A DNA stretch of 64,000 bases, taken from 2-02-FULL-66-22 sp964576535 (GTDB lineage Bacteria > Methylomirabilota > Methylomirabilia > Methylomirabilales > 2-02-FULL-66-22). This document shows positions 40,778-49,596 of the stretch, one piece after another (positions within the stretch are counted from its first letter, which is position 1; each line of letters opens with the position of its first letter). The notes under the pieces are model-generated. The model made no database searches. It saw only the letters and a program-made list of their open reading frames with translations, and had not been told where the DNA came from. The stretch spans positions 1-64,000 of the forward strand of contig CAZNWB010000004.1 of NCBI GenBank assembly GCA_964576535.1, in the 5' to 3' direction. The position numbers and the translations under genes were made by a program.

Positions 40778-41215
40778 CTAGGAATCTCCTCGATCCCCTG
40801 CGGCGCGTTGACGATCCAGAAATCCCTGGAGGATCATCGTCGCCGCCACCTGGTTCACCACCGCGCGCCGTGCCCGTCGCCGCACCCCCGCGCCGACCAG
40901 CATCCGCTCGGCCGCCAGGGTGGTGAGCCGCTCGTCCCACAGGTGGACGGGAACATGCAGCCGCTCGTGCAGGACTTGGGCAAACGCCTGGGCCGCGTCG
41001 GCCGATGGACCGAGGCTTCCATCCATGTTCTTGGGGAGGCCCACGACAATCGCCCCGATGCCCAGGCTCTGGATGTAGGTCCCGATTGCCTCGACGTCCT
41101 GGATCTCGCCGACCCTGGGCAGACTGGCCAGGCCCTGGGCGGTCAGCCCGAGATCATCGCTCACCGCGAGGCCCAGCGTGGCCCGACCCCAGTCCACGGC
41201 AAGAATCTTCTGCAT
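40778..41215 (-). CDS. ruvX: putative Holliday junction resolvase / pre-16S rRNA nuclease YqgF
   Basis: 145 residues from ATG 41215. RNase H-fold: ILAVDWGRATLGLAVSDDLG (first Asp; G-x-R), IVVGLPKNMDGS, and VPVHLWDERLTT with DERLTT, the family signature. Usual length 135-150. Known in E. coli for 16S rRNA 5' maturation. Confidence 0.95.
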   Translation of the reverse strand: MQKILAVDWGRATLGLAVSDDLGLTAQGLASLPRVGEIQDVEAIGTYIQSLGIGAIVVGLPKNMDGSLGPSADAAQAFAQVLHERLHVPVHLWDERLTTLAAERMLVGAGVRRRARRAVVNQVAATMILQGFLDRQRAAGDRGDS

Positions 41216-41293
41216 CCCTCTGTCCTGGTCCCCGGGTGACCCGCTCGCTTCCATCTTGACTTTACACCCTCATCGCGCCAGAGTCCGGGTCCG

Positions 41294-42031
41294 ATGTCAC
41301 GCCGCATATCTCCTCGTCGAGAGTCGTCCGGGGGCCCGCAATCTCTCTCGACCCGACTGGACGCTATGTATCGCGCCATGCTCGATGCCCTGGGTCCCCA
41401 GGGTTGGTGGCCAGGCCGGACCCGCTTCGAGGTGATCGTCGGGGCCGTCTTGACCCAGAATATCTCCTGGGCAAACGTCGCCAAGGCCATCGAACGTCTC
41501 CGGAGGGCGCGCGCGCTGACCCCCAAAGCTTTGACGGCGCTCCCCCAGGACCGCCTGGCGGAACTGATCCGGTCGTCTGGGTATTATAACGTAAAGGCTG
41601 GACGCGTCAAACGCTTCCTCGGGTTCCTCCAGGGCCGATATGGATTGAATCTGTCGCGAATGTTTGCCCGCCGACCCTCGATCCTGCGAACAGAGCTGCT
41701 GGCCGTGCCAGGAATCGGGCCGGAGACTGCAGACTCGATTCTCCTCTACGCAGGCGGGGTGCCCATCTTCGTCGTGGATGCCTACACCCGGCGGATCCTC
41801 ACCCGCCATGGCCTGATCGCGGCGGATGCGACCTACGATGCAATGCAGACCCTCTTCATGGGCGCGCTCCCTCCGAACGCGCCGCGCTATAACGAGTACC
41901 ACGCGCTCCTGGTCGCGGTGGGCAAAACCTATTGCCGCCCCATCCCCCGGTGCGACGCGTGCCCGTTGCGCCGCGACCTGGAGCGCCACTGCCCCGCCAC
42001 CGCCCGCCGCTTCCTGGCTCTCTCTCCCTAA
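41294..42031 (+). CDS. endonuclease III-like HhH-GPD DNA glycosylase
   Basis: 245 residues. HhH-GPD fold: FEVIVGAVLTQNISWANVAKAI, hairpin LLAVPGIGPETADSILLYAGG, catalytic Asp in IFVVDAYTRRIL. C-terminal cluster CRPIPRCDACPLRRDLERHC supplies four Cys (CX5CX2CX9C) for a 4Fe-4S cluster. In the position where Nth carries the catalytic Lys there is GPETAD, without Lys, suggesting a monofunctional glycosylase of the Mig/endonuclease III-related type. Confidence 0.88.
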   Translation: MSRRISPRRESSGGPQSLSTRLDAMYRAMLDALGPQGWWPGRTRFEVIVGAVLTQNISWANVAKAIERLRRARALTPKALTALPQDRLAELIRSSGYYNVKAGRVKRFLGFLQGRYGLNLSRMFARRPSILRTELLAVPGIGPETADSILLYAGGVPIFVVDAYTRRILTRHGLIAADATYDAMQTLFMGALPPNAPRYNEYHALLVAVGKTYCRPIPRCDACPLRRDLERHCPATARRFLALSP

Positions 42032-42040
42032 GACAATCTC

Positions 42041-42188
42041 ACCACCAAGGCACCAAGACACCAAAAAACTCCCCTCTTCACATTTTTTCGGGTGGGATTA
42101 CAGAAGGCGGCCGAGAACCTCACGAACGCCTTCTCGGTCGAAGTTCTTCGGGGAGTGCAGAGGGTGGTGCCTTGGTGTCTTGGTGGTG
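42041..42188. repeat. palindromic CACCAAG-type minisatellite repeat
   Basis: ACCACCAAGGCACCAAGACA... at 42041-42062 faces GGTGGTGCCTTGGTGTCTTGG... at 42163-42187 across a 100-bp core. Same build as the repeat before rlmN but with a different unit. Confidence 0.7.
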
Positions 42189-42198
42189 GGAAAGCCCG

Positions 42199-44058
42199 CT
42201 ATTCCTTCTGCCGCGACCAGAGCAGGTTGTAGCCGTTGACGAAGGCGTTCACCGAGGCCACGATGATGTCCGGCGAGGTGCCCGTCGCCACGACCCGGTT
42301 GCTCTTCGTGTCCTTCATGATGATCGTGGTCTCCACGGAGGCGTCCGTCCCGGGAGAGTTGATCTCGACCTGGTAGTCCACCAGATCGAAGAACAGCTTC
42401 CCTCGCTTCTCGGCTGCGGTCTTGAGGGCGTTCACCACGGCATCCACGGGACCCACGCCGGACGCATTCGACGTCACGCGTTCCCCATCGAAGGTGATCC
42501 AGACCTTGGCCTCGGCCTTCCCCTTGAGCGAGGTGGTGACCTGGAAGTCCTCCACCTGCAGGATGGGCCGGCGCTCCGAGCTCGCCTTGAGCACGTTCTC
42601 CACGATGTACTGGAGGTCGGCCTTGGTGATGCCCTTCCCCTTCCGGACGAAGTCGCCCACCAGCGCCGTGACCCGGTGGGCGTAATCGGCCGTCAGCTTC
42701 ACGCCCAGTTCCTCACGCACCGTCTTGCTCACCGTCTGCTGCGAGGGAACCTGGCTGAACAGGCCGCGCCCGCCATCCTTGGCTGCGGCGGCGCGGATCT
42801 CGTACAGTCGGAGCTTGAGGAACTTGTCCACCTCCGCGATCGTCGGCTCGATCGTGGCCGGGGAGGGCAGGACGCGCAGGGCGGCCTTGGGGTCCTTCAG
42901 CCCGTTGCCCGTGGCCAGGCAGACGACGACCTCGTCCGGGCGGATCCGGCCCGTGGTCAGGAGGGGTGCCAGGCTGGCGATGGGGATGGCCCCGGCCGGC
43001 TCGACGAAGATGCTCTCCAGGTGCGCCAGTTGCTGCTGCCCCTCTAGGATCTCGCCATCCGACATGATGACGCCGCAGCCGCCCGACTCCCGCATGGCGG
43101 CCAGCGCCTTCAGCCCGTCCACCGGGTCGCCGGCCGCCACCGCCGTGCAGACCGTGAACGGCTTCTCCACCGCGCTCACCTGGTCCGCCCCCTGCTGGAA
43201 GGCGGCCACGATGGGGGAGCAGCCATCCGGTTGGACGCCAATCATGCGGGGCAACCGCTCGGTGAATCCCAGCTCGTAGAATTCCTTGAAGCCCTTCCAC
43301 AGGGCCGCCATGTTGGTCCCGCAGCCCATGGGCACGATAACGGCGGCCGGCGCCTGCCAATCCAGTTGCTCGATGATCTCGAAGGCCTGCGACTTCTGCC
43401 CCTCGACCCGGAAGGCGTAATCCCCCGCCAGATAGAAGCCGTGGCGGTCGCTGACCTCCTCCGCCAGGCGGGCGGCATCGGTGTACGTCCCTCGGACCTG
43501 GATGAGCCGAGCGCCGTAGGACAAGGCCTGGGCCATCTTGCCGATGGCGGTGCCCTCTGGGACCAGGACGTAACACGGCAGGCCGGCAATGGACGCATAG
43601 GCGGCCACGGAGGCGGCCATGTTCCCGGTCGAGGCCACGCAGACCGCCTTGGCCCCCTGCTCCTTGGCCTTGGTGAGCTCCACCAGGCTCCCGCGGTCCT
43701 TGAAGACCCCGGTCGGGTTTGCGCCCTCATTCTTGATGTACAGGTGGCGAAGGGCCATCCGCTCCGCCAGTCGGGTGCAGCGGTACAGGGGCGTGCCGCC
43801 CTCGTCCAGCGAGACGACGAGGTCAAGGTTCAGGAGCGGGTAGAAATCGAGATACTTCAGGGCCTTGACGGGGGAGGTGCGTAGCGAATACCGATTCAGG
43901 CGGGAGCGGATGTAATCGTAATCGTAGCGGACGTCGAGCGGCCGGCGGCAGACGGGGCAGCGGGTGCTGCTCTCCGTCTCCTTGACCTGCTTGCCGCAGG
44001 AGATGCAGTGCAGCTCGTAGAACTGCGCGCCGTTCTTGCGGTTTCGACTGCGAGCCAT
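42199..44058 (-). CDS. threonine synthase fused to a LeuA-type regulatory domain
   Basis: 619 residues from ATG 44058. Residues 10-45 are a zinc ribbon (C18, C21, C34, C37). Residues about 75-410 are a PLP-dependent threonine synthase: GGTPLYRCTRLAER, PLP Lys K120 in NPTGVFKDRG, STGNMAASVAAYAS, and ATGNGLKDP. Residues about 485-619 match the LeuA/CimA dimer (allosteric) domain: RRPILQVEDFQVTTS, KVWITFDGERVTSNASGVGPVDAVVNAL and VVATGTSPDIIVASVNAFVNGYNLL. A family I know as feedback sites for Leu or Ile in isopropylmalate or citramalate synthase. So the enzyme may be inhibited by a downstream amino acid. Confidence 0.9.
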   Translation of the reverse strand: MARSRNRKNGAQFYELHCISCGKQVKETESSTRCPVCRRPLDVRYDYDYIRSRLNRYSLRTSPVKALKYLDFYPLLNLDLVVSLDEGGTPLYRCTRLAERMALRHLYIKNEGANPTGVFKDRGSLVELTKAKEQGAKAVCVASTGNMAASVAAYASIAGLPCYVLVPEGTAIGKMAQALSYGARLIQVRGTYTDAARLAEEVSDRHGFYLAGDYAFRVEGQKSQAFEIIEQLDWQAPAAVIVPMGCGTNMAALWKGFKEFYELGFTERLPRMIGVQPDGCSPIVAAFQQGADQVSAVEKPFTVCTAVAAGDPVDGLKALAAMRESGGCGVIMSDGEILEGQQQLAHLESIFVEPAGAIPIASLAPLLTTGRIRPDEVVVCLATGNGLKDPKAALRVLPSPATIEPTIAEVDKFLKLRLYEIRAAAAKDGGRGLFSQVPSQQTVSKTVREELGVKLTADYAHRVTALVGDFVRKGKGITKADLQYIVENVLKASSERRPILQVEDFQVTTSLKGKAEAKVWITFDGERVTSNASGVGPVDAVVNALKTAAEKRGKLFFDLVDYQVEINSPGTDASVETTIIMKDTKSNRVVATGTSPDIIVASVNAFVNGYNLLWSRQKE

Positions 44059-44313
44059 ACCCCCCTCACCAGGCAAAAATCCGGCGCAGTCTAGCCCCAA
44101 AGCCCCGGGGTGTCAAGGCGCTTGGCCCGTCCTGTGCGCTTGGCCCGTCCGCCCTCGGTGGGACGCGGTATTGTCTAGGGGGGAATCAAGGCCTCAAGCC
44201 AGCCGTCTCACCGTGGCGCTGCTATCCTTGAAGGTGTATCGGCTACCACCCTACCCGCGAACGCCGTAGGGAATCTCTTGGCGCACCAACGGCGATGCCG
44301 CTGGTACCGGCGG

Positions 44314-44537
44314 TTAGAGAATCGTTCGGCCGCCGTCCACCGGCAGGGCCATGCCCGTGATGAAGGAAGCCTCATCCGAGGCCAGGAACAGCATGGCCCG
44401 GGCGATCTCGTCGGTGCGGCCAACCCGACCCAGAGGGCAGACCTTGGGCCACGCTGTGAAGGCCTCTTCCCCGTATCCCAGGCGGTTCATGGGCGTGTCC
44501 ATGAAGCCCGGGCAGACGCAGTTGACCCGGTATAAGG
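44314..44537 (-). pseudogene. 3' fragment of a short-chain dehydrogenase gene
   Basis: About 75 codons: RVNCVCPGFMDTPM, then a diverged loop, then AWPKVCPLGRVGRTDEIARA and FLASDEASFITGMALPVDGG. Nearly the same as the last 75 residues of the intact SDR at 59788-60546. The Rossmann fold and catalytic Tyr-Lys are missing, so it is a remnant of a partial duplication. Confidence 0.85.
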
Positions 44538-44996
44538 ATCAGACTCATCGCCGCAAAGATAATTCGGCCTCGACTCCGCCCCCAGGGACCCCCTCCGGCT
44601 CGGCCCAGTGGGGCGGCGGCTGCCGCTATTCCCAGCCGAGGAGTCACGATGTCTCGATACTCGTCTTTCCGGATCGACAAAATCCTCTTGACTAGGGAAC
44701 GTTGCTCGCGGTATGAAAGCTCTGTTTTCTCTCCAGCGCCAAGCCCACTGACCGTTACTTCGCCGCGGTGCGTTACGGCGGATTTCCTCGATATCCCAGG
44801 TAGTCACTGCTCAGCTAGAAGGCAGCAATTGACCCCGATCGCACCCCGGCTTCGCGTTGATCTCAACACGGGCGCGGCGTGGAAGTCGGAGGAAGCAGAT
44901 CCGAATGCACGAGGTCACGTAACGCCCACATGCAAATTTGTGAGGTCGCGATGAAATGCAACCCAGAAGCGCCGCGCACGATGAGGTGAGGCCGCC
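44538..44996. other. intergenic stretch, no gene recognised
   Basis: Short open frames on both strands have no protein-like motif. No promoter or hairpin worth naming was seen. Confidence 0.5.
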
Positions 44997-45590
44997 ATGA
45001 CACGGATTCTATCCGCGATCGGTCTGGCAATTGTCCTGGTAAGCGGCTGGTGGCTGTGGGTGGGTTACCGGCCAGCCGAGGCCGCGGACATCAGCGCCCT
45101 GCTCACCCGCGCGGGGACGGCGGAAAAAGGCGGCGACCACGCGGCGGCCATCGAAGCGTTGGAGCAGGCCCTCGAGAAGGTGCGCGTCGAAGCACCGCTG
45201 ACCGTGAAGCCGTTTCTCCTCGTCACCCAGCCCGCCAAGTTCTACGGTGATTACACGCCGCGCCCGAACGCGGTCTTCCAGGGCGGCGAGCCGCAGCAGT
45301 TCTACATGGAGCCGAAGAACCTCGTCTATCCGCGGACGGTCGCAGGCACCTACGAGCCCGCGTTCGACGTCGATCTCCAGATCCTCACTGCGGGCGGTCA
45401 GGTGGTGGTGAGCCAGGAGAAGTTCGGCTCGTTACGCTTGCCGACCAAGAGCCCCGTCCAGGACATTTTCCTGAACCTCAAAGTGACGCTGAGCGGCGCC
45501 CCGCCCGGCGAGTACAGGGTCCGGTTCGTCGTGCGCGACGTGAACTCGAAGAAGACCGCCACGGTGACTCAGCCGATCACGCTGAAGTAG
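44997..45590 (+). CDS. exported protein of unknown function
   Basis: 197 residues. Signal peptide or anchor MTRILSAIGLAIVLVSGWWLWVG; helical region with a TPR-like turn (TAEKGGDHAAAIEALEQALEKV); then a beta-rich domain resembling an Ig-like fold (PAFDVDLQILTAGGQVVVSQ, GEYRVRFVVRDVNSKKTATV). First gene of the exported cluster. Confidence 0.7.
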   Translation: MTRILSAIGLAIVLVSGWWLWVGYRPAEAADISALLTRAGTAEKGGDHAAAIEALEQALEKVRVEAPLTVKPFLLVTQPAKFYGDYTPRPNAVFQGGEPQQFYMEPKNLVYPRTVAGTYEPAFDVDLQILTAGGQVVVSQEKFGSLRLPTKSPVQDIFLNLKVTLSGAPPGEYRVRFVVRDVNSKKTATVTQPITLK

Positions 45591-45617
45591 CGAGCATATT
45601 TCACGGGGAGGGAATCC

Positions 45618-46709
45618 ATGTGTAAGGAAAGAATTTCAAAAGTGGTGCTGACTGTGACGTCGGCCGTGGCCATCGTCCTTGCTGTCGCCGGATGCGGGAA
45701 AAAAGAAGAGCCGGCCCCGAAGGCGGCGAGCCAGCCGACGGAGGTGAAGAGGCTGGTAGACGACACGAAACGTTACGCAGAAAGGCTGAAGGCTCAACCG
45801 GCTGGAGGTGGCCCGGCGCCCGAACAGCTTGCCAAACTGACCGCCCAGTTGGACCAGCTTCTCCGTCATATGGAGGAAAAGGCCCAGGTACAGCAACAGG
45901 GCGGCGATGTCTCCAAACCCAACGAGCAGATCGCCGCGGATTTGGCACAACTGCAGGAAGTCCAGAGTACCCTGCCGGCCGCCACGGGGGACCAGGGGAC
46001 GCCGCCGGCCGCAGGGCAAGAAGCGCAACCAGCCTCCACCGGAGCGCAGGCGACACCACCGGCTGCAGGCCAGGAAAAACCGGCCCTCGACATGATCAGC
46101 GAGAACCTTGCGAAGATCACCCAGATCGTCAAGCAGGGGCAGGAGCTCGTTGCTGTGTTGCGCCCGCCCAAGGGCCAAGCCGGGGACCCCTCTGCCTCCA
46201 GCATGGGTGGAACCTCAGAGGGAACACCGCCCGCAGGTGGGGCTCAAGCGTCCGAAGTTTTGCAGTCGAGCACAGGATCGTCCGCCACGGCCTCTGCGAC
46301 CACTGAGTCCTCCACCACTCCTGTTCCCGAAACCACTGAGTCCTCCAGTGGCGCCTCGGGTAGCGCTGCCCCCGTGCTCGTAGCCCAGGCCGGCGGGCAG
46401 CCCGCGCCTGTCACCACGGGTTACGCCCGTGTGCACATGAATGCATACCCAAAAGGGCGGTTTCAGCTAAAGGTCAACGGGTTGCTGGCGGGTCAATATG
46501 ACAGTCATATCGATACGGAGTTGGGCCCGCTCCTCAAGGCTGGAGCCATCAATACGATCACTTTTACTTTCAGCCAGCCTGGAAGCACAGTAGATCTCCA
46601 AGTCATGGCTCCCGGTAGCGATAAATGGTTTAACATTCTGAAATTCCACGCCTCAAAAGAAAAGCTGGAGGACAGCGTGCAGATCCCCTTCGTGGGCGAA
46701 AAGAAGTAA
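45618..46709 (+). CDS. lipoprotein with C-terminal KVNGLL/NTITFTF domain
   Basis: 363 residues. Lipobox LAVAGC with Cys26. Residues 35-190 are helical and Gln/Ala/Pro-rich, with repeated PPAAGQE; 200-265 are a Ser/Thr-rich linker; 280-363 are a compact domain: GRFQLKVNGLLAGQYDSH, GAINTITFTFSQPG, VMAPGSDKWFNILKF and VQIPFVGEKK. The last domain recurs in the broken gene at 48104. I do not know a family for it; the pattern suggests a beta-sandwich. Confidence 0.75.
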   Translation: MCKERISKVVLTVTSAVAIVLAVAGCGKKEEPAPKAASQPTEVKRLVDDTKRYAERLKAQPAGGGPAPEQLAKLTAQLDQLLRHMEEKAQVQQQGGDVSKPNEQIAADLAQLQEVQSTLPAATGDQGTPPAAGQEAQPASTGAQATPPAAGQEKPALDMISENLAKITQIVKQGQELVAVLRPPKGQAGDPSASSMGGTSEGTPPAGGAQASEVLQSSTGSSATASATTESSTTPVPETTESSSGASGSAAPVLVAQAGGQPAPVTTGYARVHMNAYPKGRFQLKVNGLLAGQYDSHIDTELGPLLKAGAINTITFTFSQPGSTVDLQVMAPGSDKWFNILKFHASKEKLEDSVQIPFVGEKK

Positions 46710-46767
46710 CCATACAGTCCGATCGGTAGAAGCCTGGCTGACGCCTTCTGTGGACAGGAGGTGCCCC

Positions 46768-48006
46768 ATGACACCCCTCCGTACATCCTTACTCGTCAGG
46801 CGAGTCCAGTTGTTTGCTTGCGTTGCGATCCTCGCCGCCGGCTGCGCCGGCCAGATGCCTCGCCTACCCGAGGGGGCGGGCATGGCCCTCGGCTTGGGGA
46901 AGGCCTTCATGGACCGTCCCAGCTTTAGCGACGCCGACGAGGCGCGGATGGCCAGGGAAAATGCCAAGAAGTTCGAGGCCGAACATCAGATGTGGGAGGA
47001 CCCGCTCCTCGAGGCCTACCTGACCCAGATCACCCAGCGGATCGTTTCCGTCGCCAAGCCCCGGCCCTTTCCCTACCGCATCCGCGTCGTCAACGAAGCG
47101 AGCATCAACGCCTTCACCTTCGGCGGGGGCCTCATCTACGTCCATGCTGGCTTGCTCGCCAGGATGGAGAACGAGGCAGAATTCGTCACGGTGCTCGCCC
47201 ATGAGATCGCCCATGTGACGGAACAGCACGTGACGAAGGGGATCGAGGCGGCCTATGGCATCCAGCTCCTCGGGCAGGTTGCAGCGACTGGTGCTGCCGC
47301 GTCAGGGACCCTTCCGCCGGCGGCACTCGAGAAGACGTTCGAATACTCGATGAACGCCGCGATCAACGGTTATGGCCGGAGCCAGGAGACCGAGGCAGAC
47401 GAGGTGGGCCTCGAGTACCTGGTCAAGGCCGGCTACGACCCTCGCGAGGCACCTCGGACGTTCGAGCAGCTCATGAAAGAGTACGGAGACCAGACGTCGT
47501 TCCAGAACTTCTTTTATGGAAGCCATCCGACGAACGCTGCCCGCATCGAGCGGACGACCGAACTCGTCAAGTCCAAGTACGCCAAAGATCTGGCGACCCG
47601 GCGCCTGGTCGTGAACACCCAGGAGTTCATGCAGCGCACGCGGGTGCTCGTCGTCGCCACGGGAATCCTGGATTACGACACCAAGCGGTTCAACACCGCG
47701 ACCGCCATGTTCAAGAAGGCCGCGCGGGCCGATGCGGCCGACCCGGTGCCGCATTATTACCTTGGAAAGATCGCCCTGGAGACCGGCAGCGACGCCGGCG
47801 CGGTTGACCGGGCCATCGCCCACCTGGGCGACGCGACCAAGGCAGACGCCAAGTACGCGCTGGCCTATCGAGAGCTTGGACTCGCCTACTACCGAAAGGG
47901 CGACAAGCCAAAGGCGATCAGCGCCTTCGAGCGCTATCTTGCCCTCGATCCAAGCGCCAAGGATGCCGACCGAATCAGAGCTTCAATCACTGAACTCAAG
48001 CGGTAG
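46768..48006 (+). CDS. M48-family periplasmic metallopeptidase with TPR tail (BepA-like)
   Basis: 412 residues from ATG 46768 (AGGAGG upstream). Lipobox LAAGCAG, so an outer-membrane lipoprotein. Zinc site HEIAHVTEQH (H145, E146, H149) and distal Glu in QETEADEVGLEYLVKAGYDP. C-terminal TPRs (AYRELGLAYYRKGDKPKAISAF). This is the BepA/LoiP-type layout linked to outer-membrane protein quality control. Confidence 0.92.
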   Translation: MTPLRTSLLVRRVQLFACVAILAAGCAGQMPRLPEGAGMALGLGKAFMDRPSFSDADEARMARENAKKFEAEHQMWEDPLLEAYLTQITQRIVSVAKPRPFPYRIRVVNEASINAFTFGGGLIYVHAGLLARMENEAEFVTVLAHEIAHVTEQHVTKGIEAAYGIQLLGQVAATGAAASGTLPPAALEKTFEYSMNAAINGYGRSQETEADEVGLEYLVKAGYDPREAPRTFEQLMKEYGDQTSFQNFFYGSHPTNAARIERTTELVKSKYAKDLATRRLVVNTQEFMQRTRVLVVATGILDYDTKRFNTATAMFKKAARADAADPVPHYYLGKIALETGSDAGAVDRAIAHLGDATKADAKYALAYRELGLAYYRKGDKPKAISAFERYLALDPSAKDADRIRASITELKR

Positions 48007-48103
48007 CAGCGTGAAGCTGGTCATCCACCGGAAGCCGCCGGTACGTGTTGCGCCTGATGTGGGTTGCACGCATTAAGGCAGCGTGATCGCCCGGGAGGAG
48101 ATC

Positions 48104-48617
48104 ATGCGCACATTCATGAAGCCGATCCTGCTGATCGTCGCAATACTGTTGATGCCGCTGACGCCCGCCGCCCAGGGACACGACGCCTCCTCCGCACAAC
48201 GGCAAAGGCCGGCTTCAGATCAAGGTCAATGGCCTGCTGGCAGTTGCCTATGACCAACATGTCCAAATGGCCTTGGACCCCCTTCTGCAGCCCGGGGCCA
48301 TGAATACAATCACCTTTACATTCAACCGCCCTGGAGGCCAAGTCGAACTCTCAGTCAAAGCTCCCGGTAGCGATCAATGGGTTCCGATTCTGAAGTTCAC
48401 CGCCCCACAGGGCAAACTGGAAGACAGCTTCGAGGTTCCATTCGTGGGGGAAGGAGGGCAGCAAGTTCGGGAGGCAGGAGGAAAGCCAGAACCAGCGAGA
48501 TCGGCGCGCCCGATCCCCCAAAAGATCCTGACGCCAAAGAAATCGCGATATTCCAAAGCCGTGCCAGGCGGCGACAGCAGCTCTGCAACGTCTCGCCCCG
48601 AAAGGAGGGCCCAGTGA
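48104..48617 (+). pseudogene. frameshifted exported paralog of the KVNGLL-domain lipoprotein
   Basis: ATG 48104 (GGGAGGAG upstream) opens a signal peptide MRTFMKPILLIVAILLMPL, but the frame ends after about 45 codons. From about 48195 the +1 frame continues with GRLQIKVNGLLAVAYDQH, GAMNTITFTFNRPGG, VKAPGSDQWVPILKF and EVPFVGE, matching residues 280-363 of the 45618 protein at about 60 percent by eye, then a Lys/Pro-rich tail to TGA 48617. A small indel near 48195 broke the gene, or the draft has an error. Confidence 0.75.
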
Positions 48618-49432
48618 AAACTTTCCCAGAGGGAATCGGCCGGCTAGTCCTTTTGCTTGTGACATCCCTTGGACTCCTGACGCTCCCATACGCATTGCCT
48701 GCCGAGGCCAAGTTTCACAAAGGGCTCTTGGATGACCCCAAGGGGAAGGCCGAGCGGTCCGCCGAGTGTGCGAAGGGAGATACCAAGGTCGAGAGGAAGA
48801 TCGTAAGCGGTACGATCAAGCACGCGAAGGAGAAGTACAAAATCGCTTCCCTGGTCGACGCGAACGACGAGAAGCGCTCCGAGAAAGAGATGTATGACTT
48901 TCTGAACTGGAAGCTTGGGTCCCCGTCGGCGGTGTGCGGTCAGTACATTACTGGGGGGCAAAAGCACTTCAATAAAGGTTACACTGACGAGGCTGCAGCG
49001 TCCCTGTTGGGGATGGAACTGCCCGGGGGCGGACGGACCGAGTTCAAGCTCCCGAAGAGGATCTCCGACCAGCTCAAGGCGCAGATCAAGAGTTGCGCGG
49101 ACCAGGTTGCGGGTGCGGTCGCGGGTAAGGCGCCAGCGAGCCCGGCGCCGGCGAGCCAGTCGGCCACAGACAAGCTCACCGCCCAGGCGATGGAAAAGGT
49201 GTCGCCTGCCTGCAAGCAGCAGGTAGATAAGCTGCGCCAGCAGCTCGAGAAGGACTACAGCATCCCGCCGGAGCTGCAAGACATGGCCATCAAAAAGATT
49301 TCCGAGGCCGCGGTCGCGGGGACCAAGGCGGTCGACCGGATCGGATTCAACATGCCCAAGAAGTGGGATGTCGAAACAAGCGCCGTTGAGAAGCTGATGG
49401 CCGAAAGACGGGCTGAAAGGGGTGCGCGGTAA
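48614..49432 (+). CDS. exported hypothetical protein
   Basis: 272 residues from GTG 48614 (AAAGGAGGG upstream), coupled by GTGA to the preceding stop. Signal peptide MKTFPEGIGRLVLLLVTSLG with cleavage near AEA. The mature part is helical and charged with four Cys (SAECAKGD, SAVCGQY, KSCADQ, SPACKQQ) and a Pro/Ala linker (APASPAPASQS). No family recognised. Confidence 0.65.
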   Translation: MKTFPEGIGRLVLLLVTSLGLLTLPYALPAEAKFHKGLLDDPKGKAERSAECAKGDTKVERKIVSGTIKHAKEKYKIASLVDANDEKRSEKEMYDFLNWKLGSPSAVCGQYITGGQKHFNKGYTDEAAASLLGMELPGGGRTEFKLPKRISDQLKAQIKSCADQVAGAVAGKAPASPAPASQSATDKLTAQAMEKVSPACKQQVDKLRQQLEKDYSIPPELQDMAIKKISEAAVAGTKAVDRIGFNMPKKWDVETSAVEKLMAERRAERGAR

Positions 49433-49596
49433 GCGGCGACAAAGGGTCGAGACCAAACAATTGGCGCGGTTTCGCTGGGACATCGCGATTGCGGAGGGAT
49501 CAACGAAGAGCAACCTCAGCGGCCTCTCGCCGAGGGCCACTGAGTTGTAGTTTCTGCCGTGAGGAGGACAGCCGAATCCGTAGAAGGAGAACGACG

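Noticed and set aside
44649..44954. 101-codon plus-strand ORF in the gap before the exported cluster
   Set aside because: No Shine-Dalgarno, no motif, composition unlike neighbouring genes.
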